NCBI RefSeq assembly: GCF_900188125.1
Contig: NZ_FZOW01000006.1
Coordinates: 186,001 to 250,000 of the forward strand
Direction: 5' to 3'
Source of the DNA: Rhodococcoides kyotonense
Lineage (GTDB): Bacteria > Actinomycetota > Actinomycetes > Mycobacteriales > Mycobacteriaceae
DNA: 64,000 bases
Part shown: positions 55,881 to 64,000 of the stretch, piece by piece
Layout: each line of letters begins with the position of its first letter
Position numbering within the stretch: the first letter of the stretch is position 1
Made by a program: the position numbers and the translations under genes
Notes under the pieces: generated by a model
What the model saw: the letters and a program-made list of their open reading frames with translations, nothing else
Database searches by the model: none
Told to the model about the DNA's origin: nothing

Positions 55881-56489
55881 CTATCGAGGCCCATACCGGG
55901 AACTGGAGTCGGTATTCAGGGGCTTCACGAGGCAGCCGGACAGGTGATCGTCCACCATTCCGGTGGCCTGCATCAACGCGTAGGCCGTGGTCGGACCGAA
56001 GAATCGGAGGCCGCGACGCTTGAGTTCCTTTGCCATGGCCGTCGACTCGGGCGTCACCGCTGGAACGTCTGACACGTCGTCGAGCCGCTTCGCGCGAGGT
56101 TCGGGCGCGAACGACCACAGCAGCGTGTCCAGGTCGGTTCCGTCCAGATCCAGCACGACCCGTGCATTGCCGACGGCAGCGACGATCTTCGCCCGGTTAC
56201 GCACGATCGACGCATCGGCCATCAAGCGTCCGACGTCGGCGTCGTCGAACGACGCGACTTTCTCCGGATCGAAGTCGGCGAACGCCGAGCGGAAGGCGTC
56301 GCGCTTGCGCAGGATCGTGATCCACGACAGCCCGGACTGGAACGCTTCGAGGCACAGTCGCTCGTACAGGGCGTTCGTGCCGTGCACCGGCCTGCCCCAC
56401 TCGTGGTCGTGATACTCCCGGTACAGCGGGTCGACGCCTGCGCCCCACGGGCACCGGAGCTTTCCGTCCGGCCCGGCGATCGCCGTCAT
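55881..56489 (-). CDS. tag: DNA-3-methyladenine glycosylase I
   Basis: A 202-residue Tag-family base-excision glycosylase. CPWG near the N-terminus (C13), YHDHEWGRP, FQSGLSWITILRKRDAFRSAF, and a C-terminal H/C pair (DDHLSGC) completing the zinc site. It removes 3-methyladenine from alkylated DNA. Its ATG overlaps the stop of the upstream DivIVA-like gene. Confidence 0.94.
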   Translation of the reverse strand: MTAIAGPDGKLRCPWGAGVDPLYREYHDHEWGRPVHGTNALYERLCLEAFQSGLSWITILRKRDAFRSAFADFDPEKVASFDDADVGRLMADASIVRNRAKIVAAVGNARVVLDLDGTDLDTLLWSFAPEPRAKRLDDVSDVPAVTPESTAMAKELKRRGLRFFGPTTAYALMQATGMVDDHLSGCLVKPLNTDSSSRYGPR

Positions 56490-56779
56490 TTCTCTGCAGG
56501 TTCGTCTGTTGCCAGCCGCGCGCGCAGCTGGTCGATCTCCTTGCCCAATCTGTCCAGCGCCCAGTCGACCTCGCTCGGCTTGTAGCCGCGCAAGGTCTGC
56601 TGGAACCTCAGGGCGCGGACGTCGTCGCCGGTGACGTCCTCCGCGGGCAGCACCGTCGCCGTCGTGCCTTCCGGAAGTGGTTCGAGTTCCTCACCGCGTC
56701 CGAAGACAGCACTGGCCACGAAGAACAACAGTGCTGCAATGACGGCAATGATGACGACGTACAGCAGAAGCGTCAGCAT
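56486..56779 (-). CDS. Membrane-anchored DivIVA-domain protein (Rv1209 type)
   Basis: 97 residues. One N-terminal TM helix (LLLYVVIIAVIAALLFFVASAVF), a short linker, then a DivIVA-like motif FQQTLRGYKPSEVDWALDRL with a coiled-coil helix. The DivIVA motif suggests association with the division/growth pole. Located between gpgS and tag as in M. tuberculosis. ATG start. Confidence 0.88.
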   Translation of the reverse strand: MLTLLLYVVIIAVIAALLFFVASAVFGRGEELEPLPEGTTATVLPAEDVTGDDVRALRFQQTLRGYKPSEVDWALDRLGKEIDQLRARLATDEPAEK

Positions 56780-56807
56780 TGCTCGATGTTCTCACAGCCT
56801 GTTTCGG

Positions 56808-57734
56808 TCACAGTGTGTTGATGGCAGGCCTGTCCGTCAGCGACACCTCGGTGGAGAACGGAACGAACGAGTCGCCTTCCGCACGGAACTGCATCAGCCC
56901 GGCGCCGGAGTCGACCATGCCGCAGCGGCCGAGCATCGTTCCGACGATCTGCCTGCTCATCGCGCCGAGCTCGACGAGTGGGCGGTTGCGGTGTTTGCGC
57001 ACACCGAGATTGACCTGGCCGATCGCGTTCAGGCCCAGACGGTCGTATGTGTCGAGCAGGAGGCCGATCTCGACGCCGTAGCCCGGTGCGAACGGCACGG
57101 CCGACAGCAGCTCGCGGGTCCCTGCGTACTCCCCGCCGAGCGGCTGGATGACACCCGTCAGTTCCGGGCGCAGCGCGGCCAACAGCGGGCGTGCGACGAG
57201 TTCGGTGACGCGACCGCCTCCGTTGGCGTCCTCGGTGCCGCTCGTGCGCAGTGGACGTCGGTAGTACCCCTTCACGAGGTGGATTCCGTCGCCCATCAGG
57301 AGCGGCCCGAGCAGCTTGGGCACGAATGCCGGATCGGGGTTGATGAGGTCGGAGTCGACGAACGCGATGAGGTCACCCGTCGATGCGGCGACCGAACGCC
57401 ACAGAACCTCGCCCTTTCCGCGAACCGGGTCCAGCCCCGGGATCGCTTCTTCACGGCTGATGACGCGGGCTCCCGCGGCCGTCGCGCGTTCCGCGGTGGC
57501 GTCGGTGGACCCGGAGTCGAGGACGATCAGCTCGTCCACCAGGCCGCCGAGCAACGGATGGATCGTGTCGACGACGGCGGCTACCGTCTCCTCCTCGTTC
57601 AACGCAGGAAGAACCACGGACACCGTGCGGCCCCCCTTGGCCGCTTCGAGTTCCGCCAGGGACCACGAGGGCTCGTCCCAGCTGTTGGTCTCGGCCCACG
57701 ACGACGTCACGGACGTCGGTTCGGCAAGGGTCAT
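56808..57734 (-). CDS. gpgS: Glucosyl-3-phosphoglycerate synthase
   Basis: A 308-residue GT81-family enzyme. VVLPALNEEETVAAVVD donor-site start, DxD motif D127-S-D129, PGLDPVRGKGEVLWRS, and GGEYAGTRELLSAVPFAPGYGVEIGLL acceptor/metal region. It makes glucosyl-3-phosphoglycerate from UDP-glucose, the first step of methylglucose lipopolysaccharide. The ATG overlaps the folP2 stop (ATGA). Counterpart of Rv1208. Confidence 0.95.
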   Translation of the reverse strand: MTLAEPTSVTSSWAETNSWDEPSWSLAELEAAKGGRTVSVVLPALNEEETVAAVVDTIHPLLGGLVDELIVLDSGSTDATAERATAAGARVISREEAIPGLDPVRGKGEVLWRSVAASTGDLIAFVDSDLINPDPAFVPKLLGPLLMGDGIHLVKGYYRRPLRTSGTEDANGGGRVTELVARPLLAALRPELTGVIQPLGGEYAGTRELLSAVPFAPGYGVEIGLLLDTYDRLGLNAIGQVNLGVRKHRNRPLVELGAMSRQIVGTMLGRCGMVDSGAGLMQFRAEGDSFVPFSTEVSLTDRPAINTL

Positions 57735-58591
57735 GCGAGCCCCCTGACCGTGCGCGCCGGGACTCTCGTTCCCTGGATCGCCGCCACCATGTCGACGACT
57801 CTTCTGGTCGACGCAACCTCGTGCACCCGGAACATTCGGGCGCCGCCTGCTGCGGCCAATGCTGTCGCTGCCAAAGTTCCCTCCAACCGGTCGGCGAGCT
57901 CTACACCTAGAGTCTCCCCGATAAAATCCTTGTTGCTCAGCGCCATGAGCACTGGCCACCCGGTGTTTACAAGAACGTCCAATCGACGCAACAACTCGAG
58001 CCCGTGGAAGGTGTTTTTGCCGAAATCGTGGGTCGGATCGATCAGAATCGAGTCCTTCGCGACACCCGCCGCGACGGCTTTCTCGGCCGCCGCCGTGACT
58101 TCTGCGACGACACCTGCGACCACATCGGTGTAGTGAACCCGGTGCGGACGGGTTCGCGGCTCGGCTCCGCCGGTGTGCGAACACACGATCCCGACGCCTT
58201 CCGACGCGGCGACCCCGACGAGGTCCGGATCGGCCCCCGCCCAGGTGTCGTTGATCATGTCGGCGCCAGCGGCACAGGCGAGCCGAGCGACCTCGCTTCG
58301 CCAGGTGTCGACACTGATGAGCAGATCCGGATACTCGCCGCGGATCGCCTCGACGAACGGTACGACGCGCTTGATCTCCTCGGCCGCGTCGACGAGAGCG
58401 CCCGGCCCTGCTTTGACCCCGCCGATGTCGATCATGTCGGCACCCTCGGCGACGGCCCGATGTACCGACGCCATGGCTGCATCGTCGGTGAAGTTGGCAC
58501 CCTGGTCGTAGAACGAGTCGGGGGTGCGGTTGACGATCGCCATCACGAGCGCACGATCGTCGGCCACCGGCTTGCCGCAGAGTGTGGTCAT
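57731..58591 (-). CDS. folP2: Dihydropteroate synthase homologue FolP2
   Basis: 286 residues with the DHPS TIM-barrel frame: MAIVNRTPDSFYDQG and ISVDTWRSEVARLA. Key DHPS motifs are altered: DIGGESTRPG is DIGGVKAGPG (56-64), and the SRK of the pABA/sulfonamide loop is S219-N220-K221. FolP2 proteins (Rv1207, M. leprae) are known not to replace FolP1, so another substrate or a regulatory role is likely. Co-transcribed with gpgS and fadD6. Confidence 0.92.
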   Translation of the reverse strand: MTTLCGKPVADDRALVMAIVNRTPDSFYDQGANFTDDAAMASVHRAVAEGADMIDIGGVKAGPGALVDAAEEIKRVVPFVEAIRGEYPDLLISVDTWRSEVARLACAAGADMINDTWAGADPDLVGVAASEGVGIVCSHTGGAEPRTRPHRVHYTDVVAGVVAEVTAAAEKAVAAGVAKDSILIDPTHDFGKNTFHGLELLRRLDVLVNTGWPVLMALSNKDFIGETLGVELADRLEGTLAATALAAAGGARMFRVHEVASTRRVVDMVAAIQGTRVPARTVRGLA

Positions 58592-58609
58592 GAGACCAAG
58601 TTTGGCACG

Positions 58610-60376
58610 CTAGCCCTTGGGGGCCTTGCCTGCTGCGACCTCGTCGACGTAGCCGTCGTATGCCTTGTCGTAGCCGCCCGACTTCCCGCGCAGAACGTAC
58701 AGCTCGCTGTCGGCATCGTCGCCGTACCCCAGTTTCCGCAGAGCTACTTTCTGGCTCTTGAACGTCGACGTCTGCTCCAGACTGTCGACGACGCGCACGA
58801 ACAGCGGCACCGCATAGCCGGGCAGTTTGTCGTAGAGATGTTCGGCGACGGCCTTGCCGTCGAAAGACTCCCCGTCGCGCAACGTCACCGCAGCCATGCC
58901 CGCCTTGCCGTCGGCGCCGTCGATGTCGACGCCGTAGACGACCGCACCGTCTACGGACGGGTGACCACCGAGGGCACCTTCTACTTGCGTCGTCGCGACG
59001 TTCTCGCCCTTCCAGCGGAAGGTGTCACCGAGTCGATCGACGAACGCGACATGCAGCCACCCCTGCTTGCGGACGAGGTCGCCGGTGTCGAACCAGGTGT
59101 CGCCGTCCTTGAAGCCGTCGCGTAGGAGTTTCTTCTCGGACGCGTCGTCGTCGGAGTAGCCGTCGAACGGGGCTCGATCGGTGACCTTCGACAGCAGAAG
59201 CCCGACCTCTCCGGTACCGACCCGCTTCAGCTTGCCGTTGCTGCCGCGTCGGGCCTTGCCGCTCTCCTCGTCGTACTCGACGACGGCGTACGGCAGCGGG
59301 CACACGCCTGCCGTCTTCTTCATGTTCAGTGCGTTGACGAACGCGATGTTGCACTCGCTCGCGCCGTAGAACTCGGCGACGCGTTCGATGCCGAAGCGAT
59401 CGGTGAACTCTTCCCAGATCTCCGGGCGCAGACCGTTGCCGACGACGAGCTTGACGGTGTTGTCGCGGTCGGTGGACTTCTTCGGCTGAGTCAGCAGATA
59501 TCGGCACAGTTCACCGATGTAGGTGAACGCCGTCGCCTTGTTCGTCGCGATGTCGTCCCAGAAGTTGGTGACCGAGAACTGTTTTCCGATCGCCATCGTC
59601 GCGCCGCCCGCAAGCACCGACGACAGCGTCACCGTCAGCGCGTTGTTGTGATAGAGCGGCAGACAGCAGTAGATGACGTCGTTGCCGCGCAACCTGACGC
59701 CCATGTTGCCCAGACCGGACATCGATTTGAGCCACCGGAAATGGCTCATCAGACTCGCCTTCGGCATGCCCGTCGTACCCGACGTGAAGATGTAGAAGGC
59801 CTTTTCCTTCGCCTGGATCTCCGACGTCACAGCGGGATTGCTCGTCGACGCCGTCTTCGCAGCGTCCGCGAGATCCGTCAGCGTCAGTACGTCGGGCTGC
59901 GTCGCGAGCGAGTCGAGAGCTTCCTGCGCGTTCTCGTCGAGCACGAGAACTTTCGCGTCGAGGATCCCGAGGCTGTGCTCGAGGACGTCACCGCGCTGGT
60001 TGTAGTTCAGCATTCCTGCGGTGGCGCCGAGCTTGACGGCGGCCAGCGCGGCGAACAGAGCCTCCGGGCGGTTCTTGCTGAGAACGCCGACGACGTCGCC
60101 TCGCCCCACTCCGCGATCGGCGAAGACGTGGGCGTAGCGATTGACGAGTGCATTGGCATCGGCATACGACGTCGACTCGCCCTCGAACCGAACGAACGGA
60201 TGGCTGCCACGCTTGGCGGCCGCATCCTGGAAGACCTGACCGATCGATGCCTTGTGATCCGGCTTGCGCGTGAAGCCCGCCAGACCCTTCAGCAGGCTCG
60301 GCACCTCCGTCACCATTTTCGGCAACGCGACCGCAAGGTCGGTCACACCGATTTTCTGACGGGCATCGACAGCCAT
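58610..60376 (-). CDS. fadD6: Long-chain acyl-CoA synthetase FadD6 (FATP-type)
   Basis: 588 residues. AMP-binding motif YIFTSGTTGMPKASLMSH; VAEFYGASECNIAFVNALNMKKTAG; WFDTGDLVRKQGWLHVAFVDRLGDTFRWKGENVATTQVE with the adenylation hinge. It activates long-chain fatty acids to acyl-CoA and may couple uptake to activation. ATG; 18 bp upstream of folP2. Counterpart of Rv1206. Confidence 0.94.
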   Translation of the reverse strand: MAVDARQKIGVTDLAVALPKMVTEVPSLLKGLAGFTRKPDHKASIGQVFQDAAAKRGSHPFVRFEGESTSYADANALVNRYAHVFADRGVGRGDVVGVLSKNRPEALFAALAAVKLGATAGMLNYNQRGDVLEHSLGILDAKVLVLDENAQEALDSLATQPDVLTLTDLADAAKTASTSNPAVTSEIQAKEKAFYIFTSGTTGMPKASLMSHFRWLKSMSGLGNMGVRLRGNDVIYCCLPLYHNNALTVTLSSVLAGGATMAIGKQFSVTNFWDDIATNKATAFTYIGELCRYLLTQPKKSTDRDNTVKLVVGNGLRPEIWEEFTDRFGIERVAEFYGASECNIAFVNALNMKKTAGVCPLPYAVVEYDEESGKARRGSNGKLKRVGTGEVGLLLSKVTDRAPFDGYSDDDASEKKLLRDGFKDGDTWFDTGDLVRKQGWLHVAFVDRLGDTFRWKGENVATTQVEGALGGHPSVDGAVVYGVDIDGADGKAGMAAVTLRDGESFDGKAVAEHLYDKLPGYAVPLFVRVVDSLEQTSTFKSQKVALRKLGYGDDADSELYVLRGKSGGYDKAYDGYVDEVAAGKAPKG

Positions 60377-60409
60377 GAACTCCCCTTAGGTCACGTGTGT
60401 GCGCTCTTC

Positions 60410-60979
60410 TTACTCAAGAGTAACCTCTCTCACACCAGTCGAACAGGCGTCGAGCGCTTCCGTCACGGTCGTCGTTCTGGCCAGGGCGTCCAACGCTCGC
60501 TGCTGCACGAATCCGGTAGTCGACAGGCTGTCGATCCACGCGAGAAGACCCGCGAAGTGATCGACCGGATCGAGCAGGACGACGGGCTTGTCGTGCATCC
60601 CCAGATAGCCGGCGGTCCAGGTTTCGAACAGCTCCTCCAGGGTGCCGATGCCGCCGGGGAGGGTGATGAACGCGTCGGCGCGATCCTCCATGATCTTCTT
60701 ACGTTCGCGCATGGTGTCGGTGACGACGAGTTCGTCGGCGTCGACGTCGGCGACCTCGCGGTGCACGAGCGCCTTCGGGATGACACCGATGGTGAACGCT
60801 CCTGCGGCCCTGGCGGATTCCGCGACAGCACCCATCATCGACACGTTGCCGCCGCCGGACACCAATCGCCAACCGCGACGGCCTATTTCGGTGCCGAGTT
60901 CACGCGCCAACTCGATGAACGACGTGTCGACCGGCCCTGACGCGCAGTACACGCACACACTGAATTGCTCGGTGCTCAC
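60410..60979 (-). CDS. LOG-family protein (cytokinin riboside phosphoribohydrolase-like) 1
   Basis: 189 residues. LVSGGGNVSMMG and the LOG motif LPGGIGTLEELFETWT, typical of type-I LOG enzymes that release free bases from cytokinin nucleotides (Rv1205 does so in M. tuberculosis). The GTG start overlaps the stop of the other LOG-family gene (GTGA). Length agrees with the family. Confidence 0.9.
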   Translation of the reverse strand: MSTEQFSVCVYCASGPVDTSFIELARELGTEIGRRGWRLVSGGGNVSMMGAVAESARAAGAFTIGVIPKALVHREVADVDADELVVTDTMRERKKIMEDRADAFITLPGGIGTLEELFETWTAGYLGMHDKPVVLLDPVDHFAGLLAWIDSLSTTGFVQQRALDALARTTTVTEALDACSTGVREVTLE

Positions 60980-61731
60980 CAGCTCTCCCCCGTCGTTGCG
61001 TCCTTCTGTGAGTCGATCACGATGCGCACGGCCTCGTCGACGCTGTCCGTGCAGTGGATGAGATCGAGATCGGCGGGCGACACCTTCCCCTCGGTGACGA
61101 GGGTGTTCTTGATCCAGTCGAGCAATCCAGACCAGAAATCCGTGCCGAGCAGGATGATCGGAAAGCGTGTGACCTTGCCGGTCTGCACCAGGGTGAGCGC
61201 CTCGAACAGCTCGTCGAGCGTGCCGAATCCACCGGGGAGACAGACGAATGCCTGCGAGTACTTGACGAACATCGTCTTGCGGACGAAGAAGTACCGGAAG
61301 TTGATGCCCAGATCGACCCACTCGTTGAGCCCCTGCTCGAACGGCAGCTCGATACCGAGGCCGATCGAGTAGCCCTTCGCTGCGCTCGCGCCCCGATTGG
61401 CCCCTTCCATCACACCGGGGCCACCGCCGGTGATGATCGCGAAACCTGCTTCGGCAAGGGCGGATCCGAGCGCACGTGCGCGTTCGTACTCGGCATGATC
61501 GCGCGGTGTGCGCGCCGACCCGAACACGGTGACGGCCTTCGGGACCTCGGCGAGAGCCTCGAATCCCTCGACGAACTCACTCTGGATACGTAGTACGCGC
61601 CACGTGTCGGTGTGGATCCAGGCGCCCGTTCCGCGCTGGTCGAGCAGGCGCTGATCCGACGTCGACGTCTCGGTGTTGCGTCTCCGCCGCAGAACGACGG
61701 GGCCTTTGTGCGTGGTCGGTTCCGGTTCCAT
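60976..61731 (-). CDS. LOG/TIGR00730-family protein 2
   Basis: 251 residues. Same Rossmann-like fold with AVTVFGSARTPRDH, ITGGGPGVMEGANRGA and CLPGGFGTLDELFEALTLVQ, plus an 80-residue N-terminal extension absent from the first LOG protein. Next to dapE (10-bp gap). Members of this longer class are often nucleotide 5'-monophosphate phosphoribohydrolases. ATG start. Confidence 0.9.
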   Translation of the reverse strand: MEPEPTTHKGPVVLRRRRNTETSTSDQRLLDQRGTGAWIHTDTWRVLRIQSEFVEGFEALAEVPKAVTVFGSARTPRDHAEYERARALGSALAEAGFAIITGGGPGVMEGANRGASAAKGYSIGLGIELPFEQGLNEWVDLGINFRYFFVRKTMFVKYSQAFVCLPGGFGTLDELFEALTLVQTGKVTRFPIILLGTDFWSGLLDWIKNTLVTEGKVSPADLDLIHCTDSVDEAVRIVIDSQKDATTGESW

Positions 61732-61741
61732 GGCGTCCAGG

Positions 61742-62839
61742 CTAACCGGACGTCAGATAGCTCCGAAGGACGGTTGTGACGTGCGTGATCTGGTCGACGG
61801 GTACGCGCTCGTCGCGCTTGTGGGCGAGGTTCGGATCGCCGGGCCCGTAGTTGACGGCGGGGATTCCGAGCGCGGAGAACCGCGACACGTCGGTCCATCC
61901 GTACTTGGCCCTGAACTGCCCTCCTGCGGCGTCGATCAGTGCCGCAGCAGCGGGCGCGCCCAGACCGGGCAACGCTCCTGGTGAGGCGTCGGTGACCTCG
62001 AATCCGAGATCGAGTCCGTCGACCACCTCGCGAACGTGCTCGATCGCTTGCTCGACGCTGCGGTCGGGAGCGAATCGGAAGTTGACGTCGAGCTCTGCTG
62101 CGTCGGGCACCACGTTGCCCGCCACACCACCGGAGATCCGAACCGCTTGCATACCTTCGCGATACACACAACCGTCGATGTCGACGTCACGAGCCTGGTA
62201 CGCCGCGAGCCTGTTCAGCACTGCACCGAACTTGTGAATCGCGTTGTCGCCCATCCACGAGCGGGCGCTGTGCGCGCGAGTTCCGCTGGCCGACAACCGC
62301 ACTCGCAGCGTGCCCTGGCAGCCCGCCTCGATGAAGCCGCCCGTCGGCTCCCCCAGCACGGCGACGTCGGCCTGCAGCCACTCGGGCATCTCGCGTTCGA
62401 TACGGCCTAGCCCGTTGAACGACGCGGCGATCTCCTCGCAGTCGTAGAAGACGAGGGTGACGTCGTGCGCTGGCTCGTCGATCGTCGCAGCGAGGTGAAG
62501 GAACACTGCGTCACCCGACTTCATGTCCACCGTTCCACAGCCGTGGATGACGTCACCTTCGGCGTGAAAGCGCTCACGCCTGCTCGGCACGTTGTCGGCG
62601 ATGGGCACGGTGTCGAGATGCCCCGCCAGCATGACGCGGCTGCCCAGCCCGCGGTTCGTCCGCGCCAGCACCGCGTTTCCATTGCGCACGATCTCGAATC
62701 CGCTGGTCTGCGCACGAAGAGCAGCCTCGACGGCGTCGGCGATGACCGATTCGTCCTGGGAGACGCTCGGGATGTCGACGAGGGCGGACGTCAGGTCGAT
62801 CGGGTCGGCGTGCAGATCCAGCGAAGGGTACGAACTCAC
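61742..62839 (-). CDS. dapE: Succinyl-diaminopimelate desuccinylase
   Basis: 365-residue M20 metallopeptidase: [44 protein letters not shown] and LGEPTGG provide the two-zinc site and the dimer-domain context. It cleaves N-succinyl-LL-diaminopimelate in lysine and peptidoglycan synthesis. GTG start; 34 bp from the divergent dapD, so the two steps share a promoter region. Confidence 0.95.
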   Translation of the reverse strand: MSSYPSLDLHADPIDLTSALVDIPSVSQDESVIADAVEAALRAQTSGFEIVRNGNAVLARTNRGLGSRVMLAGHLDTVPIADNVPSRRERFHAEGDVIHGCGTVDMKSGDAVFLHLAATIDEPAHDVTLVFYDCEEIAASFNGLGRIEREMPEWLQADVAVLGEPTGGFIEAGCQGTLRVRLSASGTRAHSARSWMGDNAIHKFGAVLNRLAAYQARDVDIDGCVYREGMQAVRISGGVAGNVVPDAAELDVNFRFAPDRSVEQAIEHVREVVDGLDLGFEVTDASPGALPGLGAPAAAALIDAAGGQFRAKYGWTDVSRFSALGIPAVNYGPGDPNLAHKRDERVPVDQITHVTTVLRSYLTSG

Positions 62840-62873
62840 CGGGACAGCTTAGTGGGTCGTATCCTTGTTTCCC

Positions 62874-63827
62874 GTGAGCGCACAGGGAGCATCTGCAATC
62901 GGCATTGCCAACATCACCACCAGTGGAGTCGTCCTCGACACCTGGTACCCGAGCCCCGAACTCGGCGACTACAGCGAGACGGGCACCGTCCGCCTCGAAG
63001 GATCCGACATTCCCGCCGAGTTCGCCGAACTGGTCGGGCCGGACGCAGCGCGTGGCGTCGACGTCGTCGCCGTCCGCACCACCATCGCATCCGTCGACGA
63101 CGCACCCGTCGACGCGCACGACGTCTACCTGCGCCTGCACCTGCTGTCGCATCGTCTCGTCGCACCGCACGGCGTCAACCTCGACGGACAGTTCGGTTTC
63201 CTCGCCAACGTCGTCTGGACCAACCACGGTCCCGCTGCAGTCGACGGCTTCGAAACCGTCCGCGCGAAGCTGCGTGCTCGCGGACCGGTGACCGTCTACG
63301 GCGTCGACAAGTTCCCGCGTCTCGTCGATTACGTCGTACCCACCGGCGTCCGCATCGCCGACGCCGACCGTGTCCGCCTCGGTGCGCACCTGGCGAGCGG
63401 TACGACGGTCATGCACGAGGGCTTCGTCAACTTCAACGCAGGAACGCTCGGTAGCTCGATGGTCGAAGGACGCATCTCCGCGGGCGTCGTCGTGGGGGAC
63501 GGTTCCGACGTCGGTGGCGGCGCGTCCATCATGGGAACGCTGTCCGGCGGCGGAAAGAACGTCATCTCCGTCGGCAAGAGCTGCCTCCTCGGCGCCAACA
63601 GCGGTCTCGGTATCTCGCTCGGCGACGACTGCGTCGTCGAAGCCGGCCTCTACATCACCGCGGGCACCAAGGTCACCGGCCCCGACGGCACCGTCGTCAA
63701 GGCAGCGACGCTCACCGAGAAGAGCAACCTGCTGTTCCGTCGCAACTCGGTGTCCGGCGCCGTCGAGGTCGTTCCGTGGAAGGGCACGGGAGTCGAGCTC
63801 AACGCAGCGTTGCACGCCAACGACTGA
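62874..63827 (+). CDS. dapD: 2,3,4,5-tetrahydropyridine-2,6-dicarboxylate N-succinyltransferase
   Basis: 317 residues, the length of Rv1201c. The N-terminal domain starts [17 protein letters not shown]; the left-handed beta-helix repeats ([43 protein letters not shown]) form the active site. Transfers succinyl from succinyl-CoA to tetrahydrodipicolinate. The GTG 62874 was chosen; a TTG 9 bp earlier is in frame. Confidence 0.95.
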   Translation: MSAQGASAIGIANITTSGVVLDTWYPSPELGDYSETGTVRLEGSDIPAEFAELVGPDAARGVDVVAVRTTIASVDDAPVDAHDVYLRLHLLSHRLVAPHGVNLDGQFGFLANVVWTNHGPAAVDGFETVRAKLRARGPVTVYGVDKFPRLVDYVVPTGVRIADADRVRLGAHLASGTTVMHEGFVNFNAGTLGSSMVEGRISAGVVVGDGSDVGGGASIMGTLSGGGKNVISVGKSCLLGANSGLGISLGDDCVVEAGLYITAGTKVTGPDGTVVKAATLTEKSNLLFRRNSVSGAVEVVPWKGTGVELNAALHAND

Positions 63828-63941
63828 CCTATACTGGCTCCGCGCTCCCGCCAGGGGGTTCCCCGCGGCTTGACGCTCGGCCCGGATGCTGCACCGTAGC
63901 TCTGGTTGTACCGAGCTGTGAGTCCGTGGATGAGGCGTGCG

Positions 63942-64000
63942 ATGAGTGTGACCTTGGTTCTCGGTGCGGGCGGCGGAGCCGGCACGACGACGACGGCCGT
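63942..64000 (+). CDS. N-terminal fragment of a gene running off the right edge
   Basis: The frame reads MSVTLVLGAGGGAGTTTTA and runs off the window. In-frame starts are GTG 63918, ATG 63930 and ATG 63942. The glycine-rich LVLGAGGGAG is compatible with a nucleotide-binding or hydrolase N-terminus. The 114 bp between dapD and this frame contain no RNA gene or clear terminator that I can see. Confidence 0.4.
   Translation, partial: MSVTLVLGAGGGAGTTTTA

Overview
The window comes from a high-GC actinobacterium of the mycolic-acid group (Mycobacteriales), most likely Rhodococcus or a close Nocardiaceae relative. The evidence is GC-rich third positions throughout, many GTG starts, ATGA/GTGA stop-start overlaps, F420-type oxidoreductases, and a gene order matching the Mycobacterium tuberculosis Rv1201-Rv1273 interval in reverse. 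From the right end leftwards the familiar genes are dapD, dapE, two LOG-family proteins, fadD6, folP2, gpgS, tag, glgM/glgC, an O-methyltransferase, sigE-rseA-htrA-tatB, mrp, transglycosylase, DUF1003, MgtE-N/CBS, lpqY-sugABC, corA, kgd and the fused ABC exporter. No tRNA, rRNA, insertion sequence, phage gene or CRISPR array was found.

Layout. 1-8.4 kb is accessory: a Rieske oxygenase, a DHA2 efflux pump, a cold-shock protein, a GNAT enzyme coupled to a glutathionyl-hydroquinone-reductase-like protein, an AraC-VOC pair, an EcsC-like protein and an F420/LLM oxidoreductase. 8.4-14.1 kb holds an ABC-2 exporter and a 1265-residue fused ABC exporter. 14.2-18 kb is kgd. 18.2-22.3 kb is a TetR-controlled Baeyer-Villiger monooxygenase/SDR/esterase module. 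22.2-26.8 kb is an OpuA/ProU-type osmolyte importer with two divergent binding proteins. 27.2-34.8 kb carries malic enzyme, a PHP phosphoesterase, CorA, a SUFU/metallophosphoesterase/ParB-like cluster and a second MFS pump. 35-39.5 kb is the trehalose recycling importer lpqY-sugABC. 39.6-48.3 kb holds a stress-type membrane protein, a CitE-like lyase, MgtE-N/CBS, DUF1003, two tandem transglycosylases, mrp and an amino-acid ABC system. 48.4-55.5 kb has tatB-htrA-rseA-sigE, an O-methyltransferase, glgC, glgM and rlmA. 55.6-64 kb is the dapE-to-DUF3117 minus-strand run, with dapD diverging from dapE.

How the genes work together. SigE, its ZAS anti-sigma RseA, the HtrA protease and TatB form an envelope-stress block. 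LpqY-SugABC would recover trehalose, while GlgC and GlgM make ADP-glucose and maltose-1-phosphate for alpha-glucan. GpgS starts methylglucose lipopolysaccharide synthesis. DapD and DapE supply meso-diaminopimelate, and the two transglycosylases remodel peptidoglycan. The SDR, BVMO and esterase together would convert a secondary alcohol to a ketone, then an ester, then acid plus alcohol.

The most unusual structure lies between genes. All six convergent gene junctions with intergenic room contain long palindromes, which fall into three sequence families (A, B, C). One family-C copy has expanded into a 31-bp tandem array. A further 17-bp perfect stem sits inside the coding end of an opposing gene where convergent genes overlap. 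Most of these hairpins lack a T-tract, which suggests a genome-wide bidirectional termination or 3'-end element.
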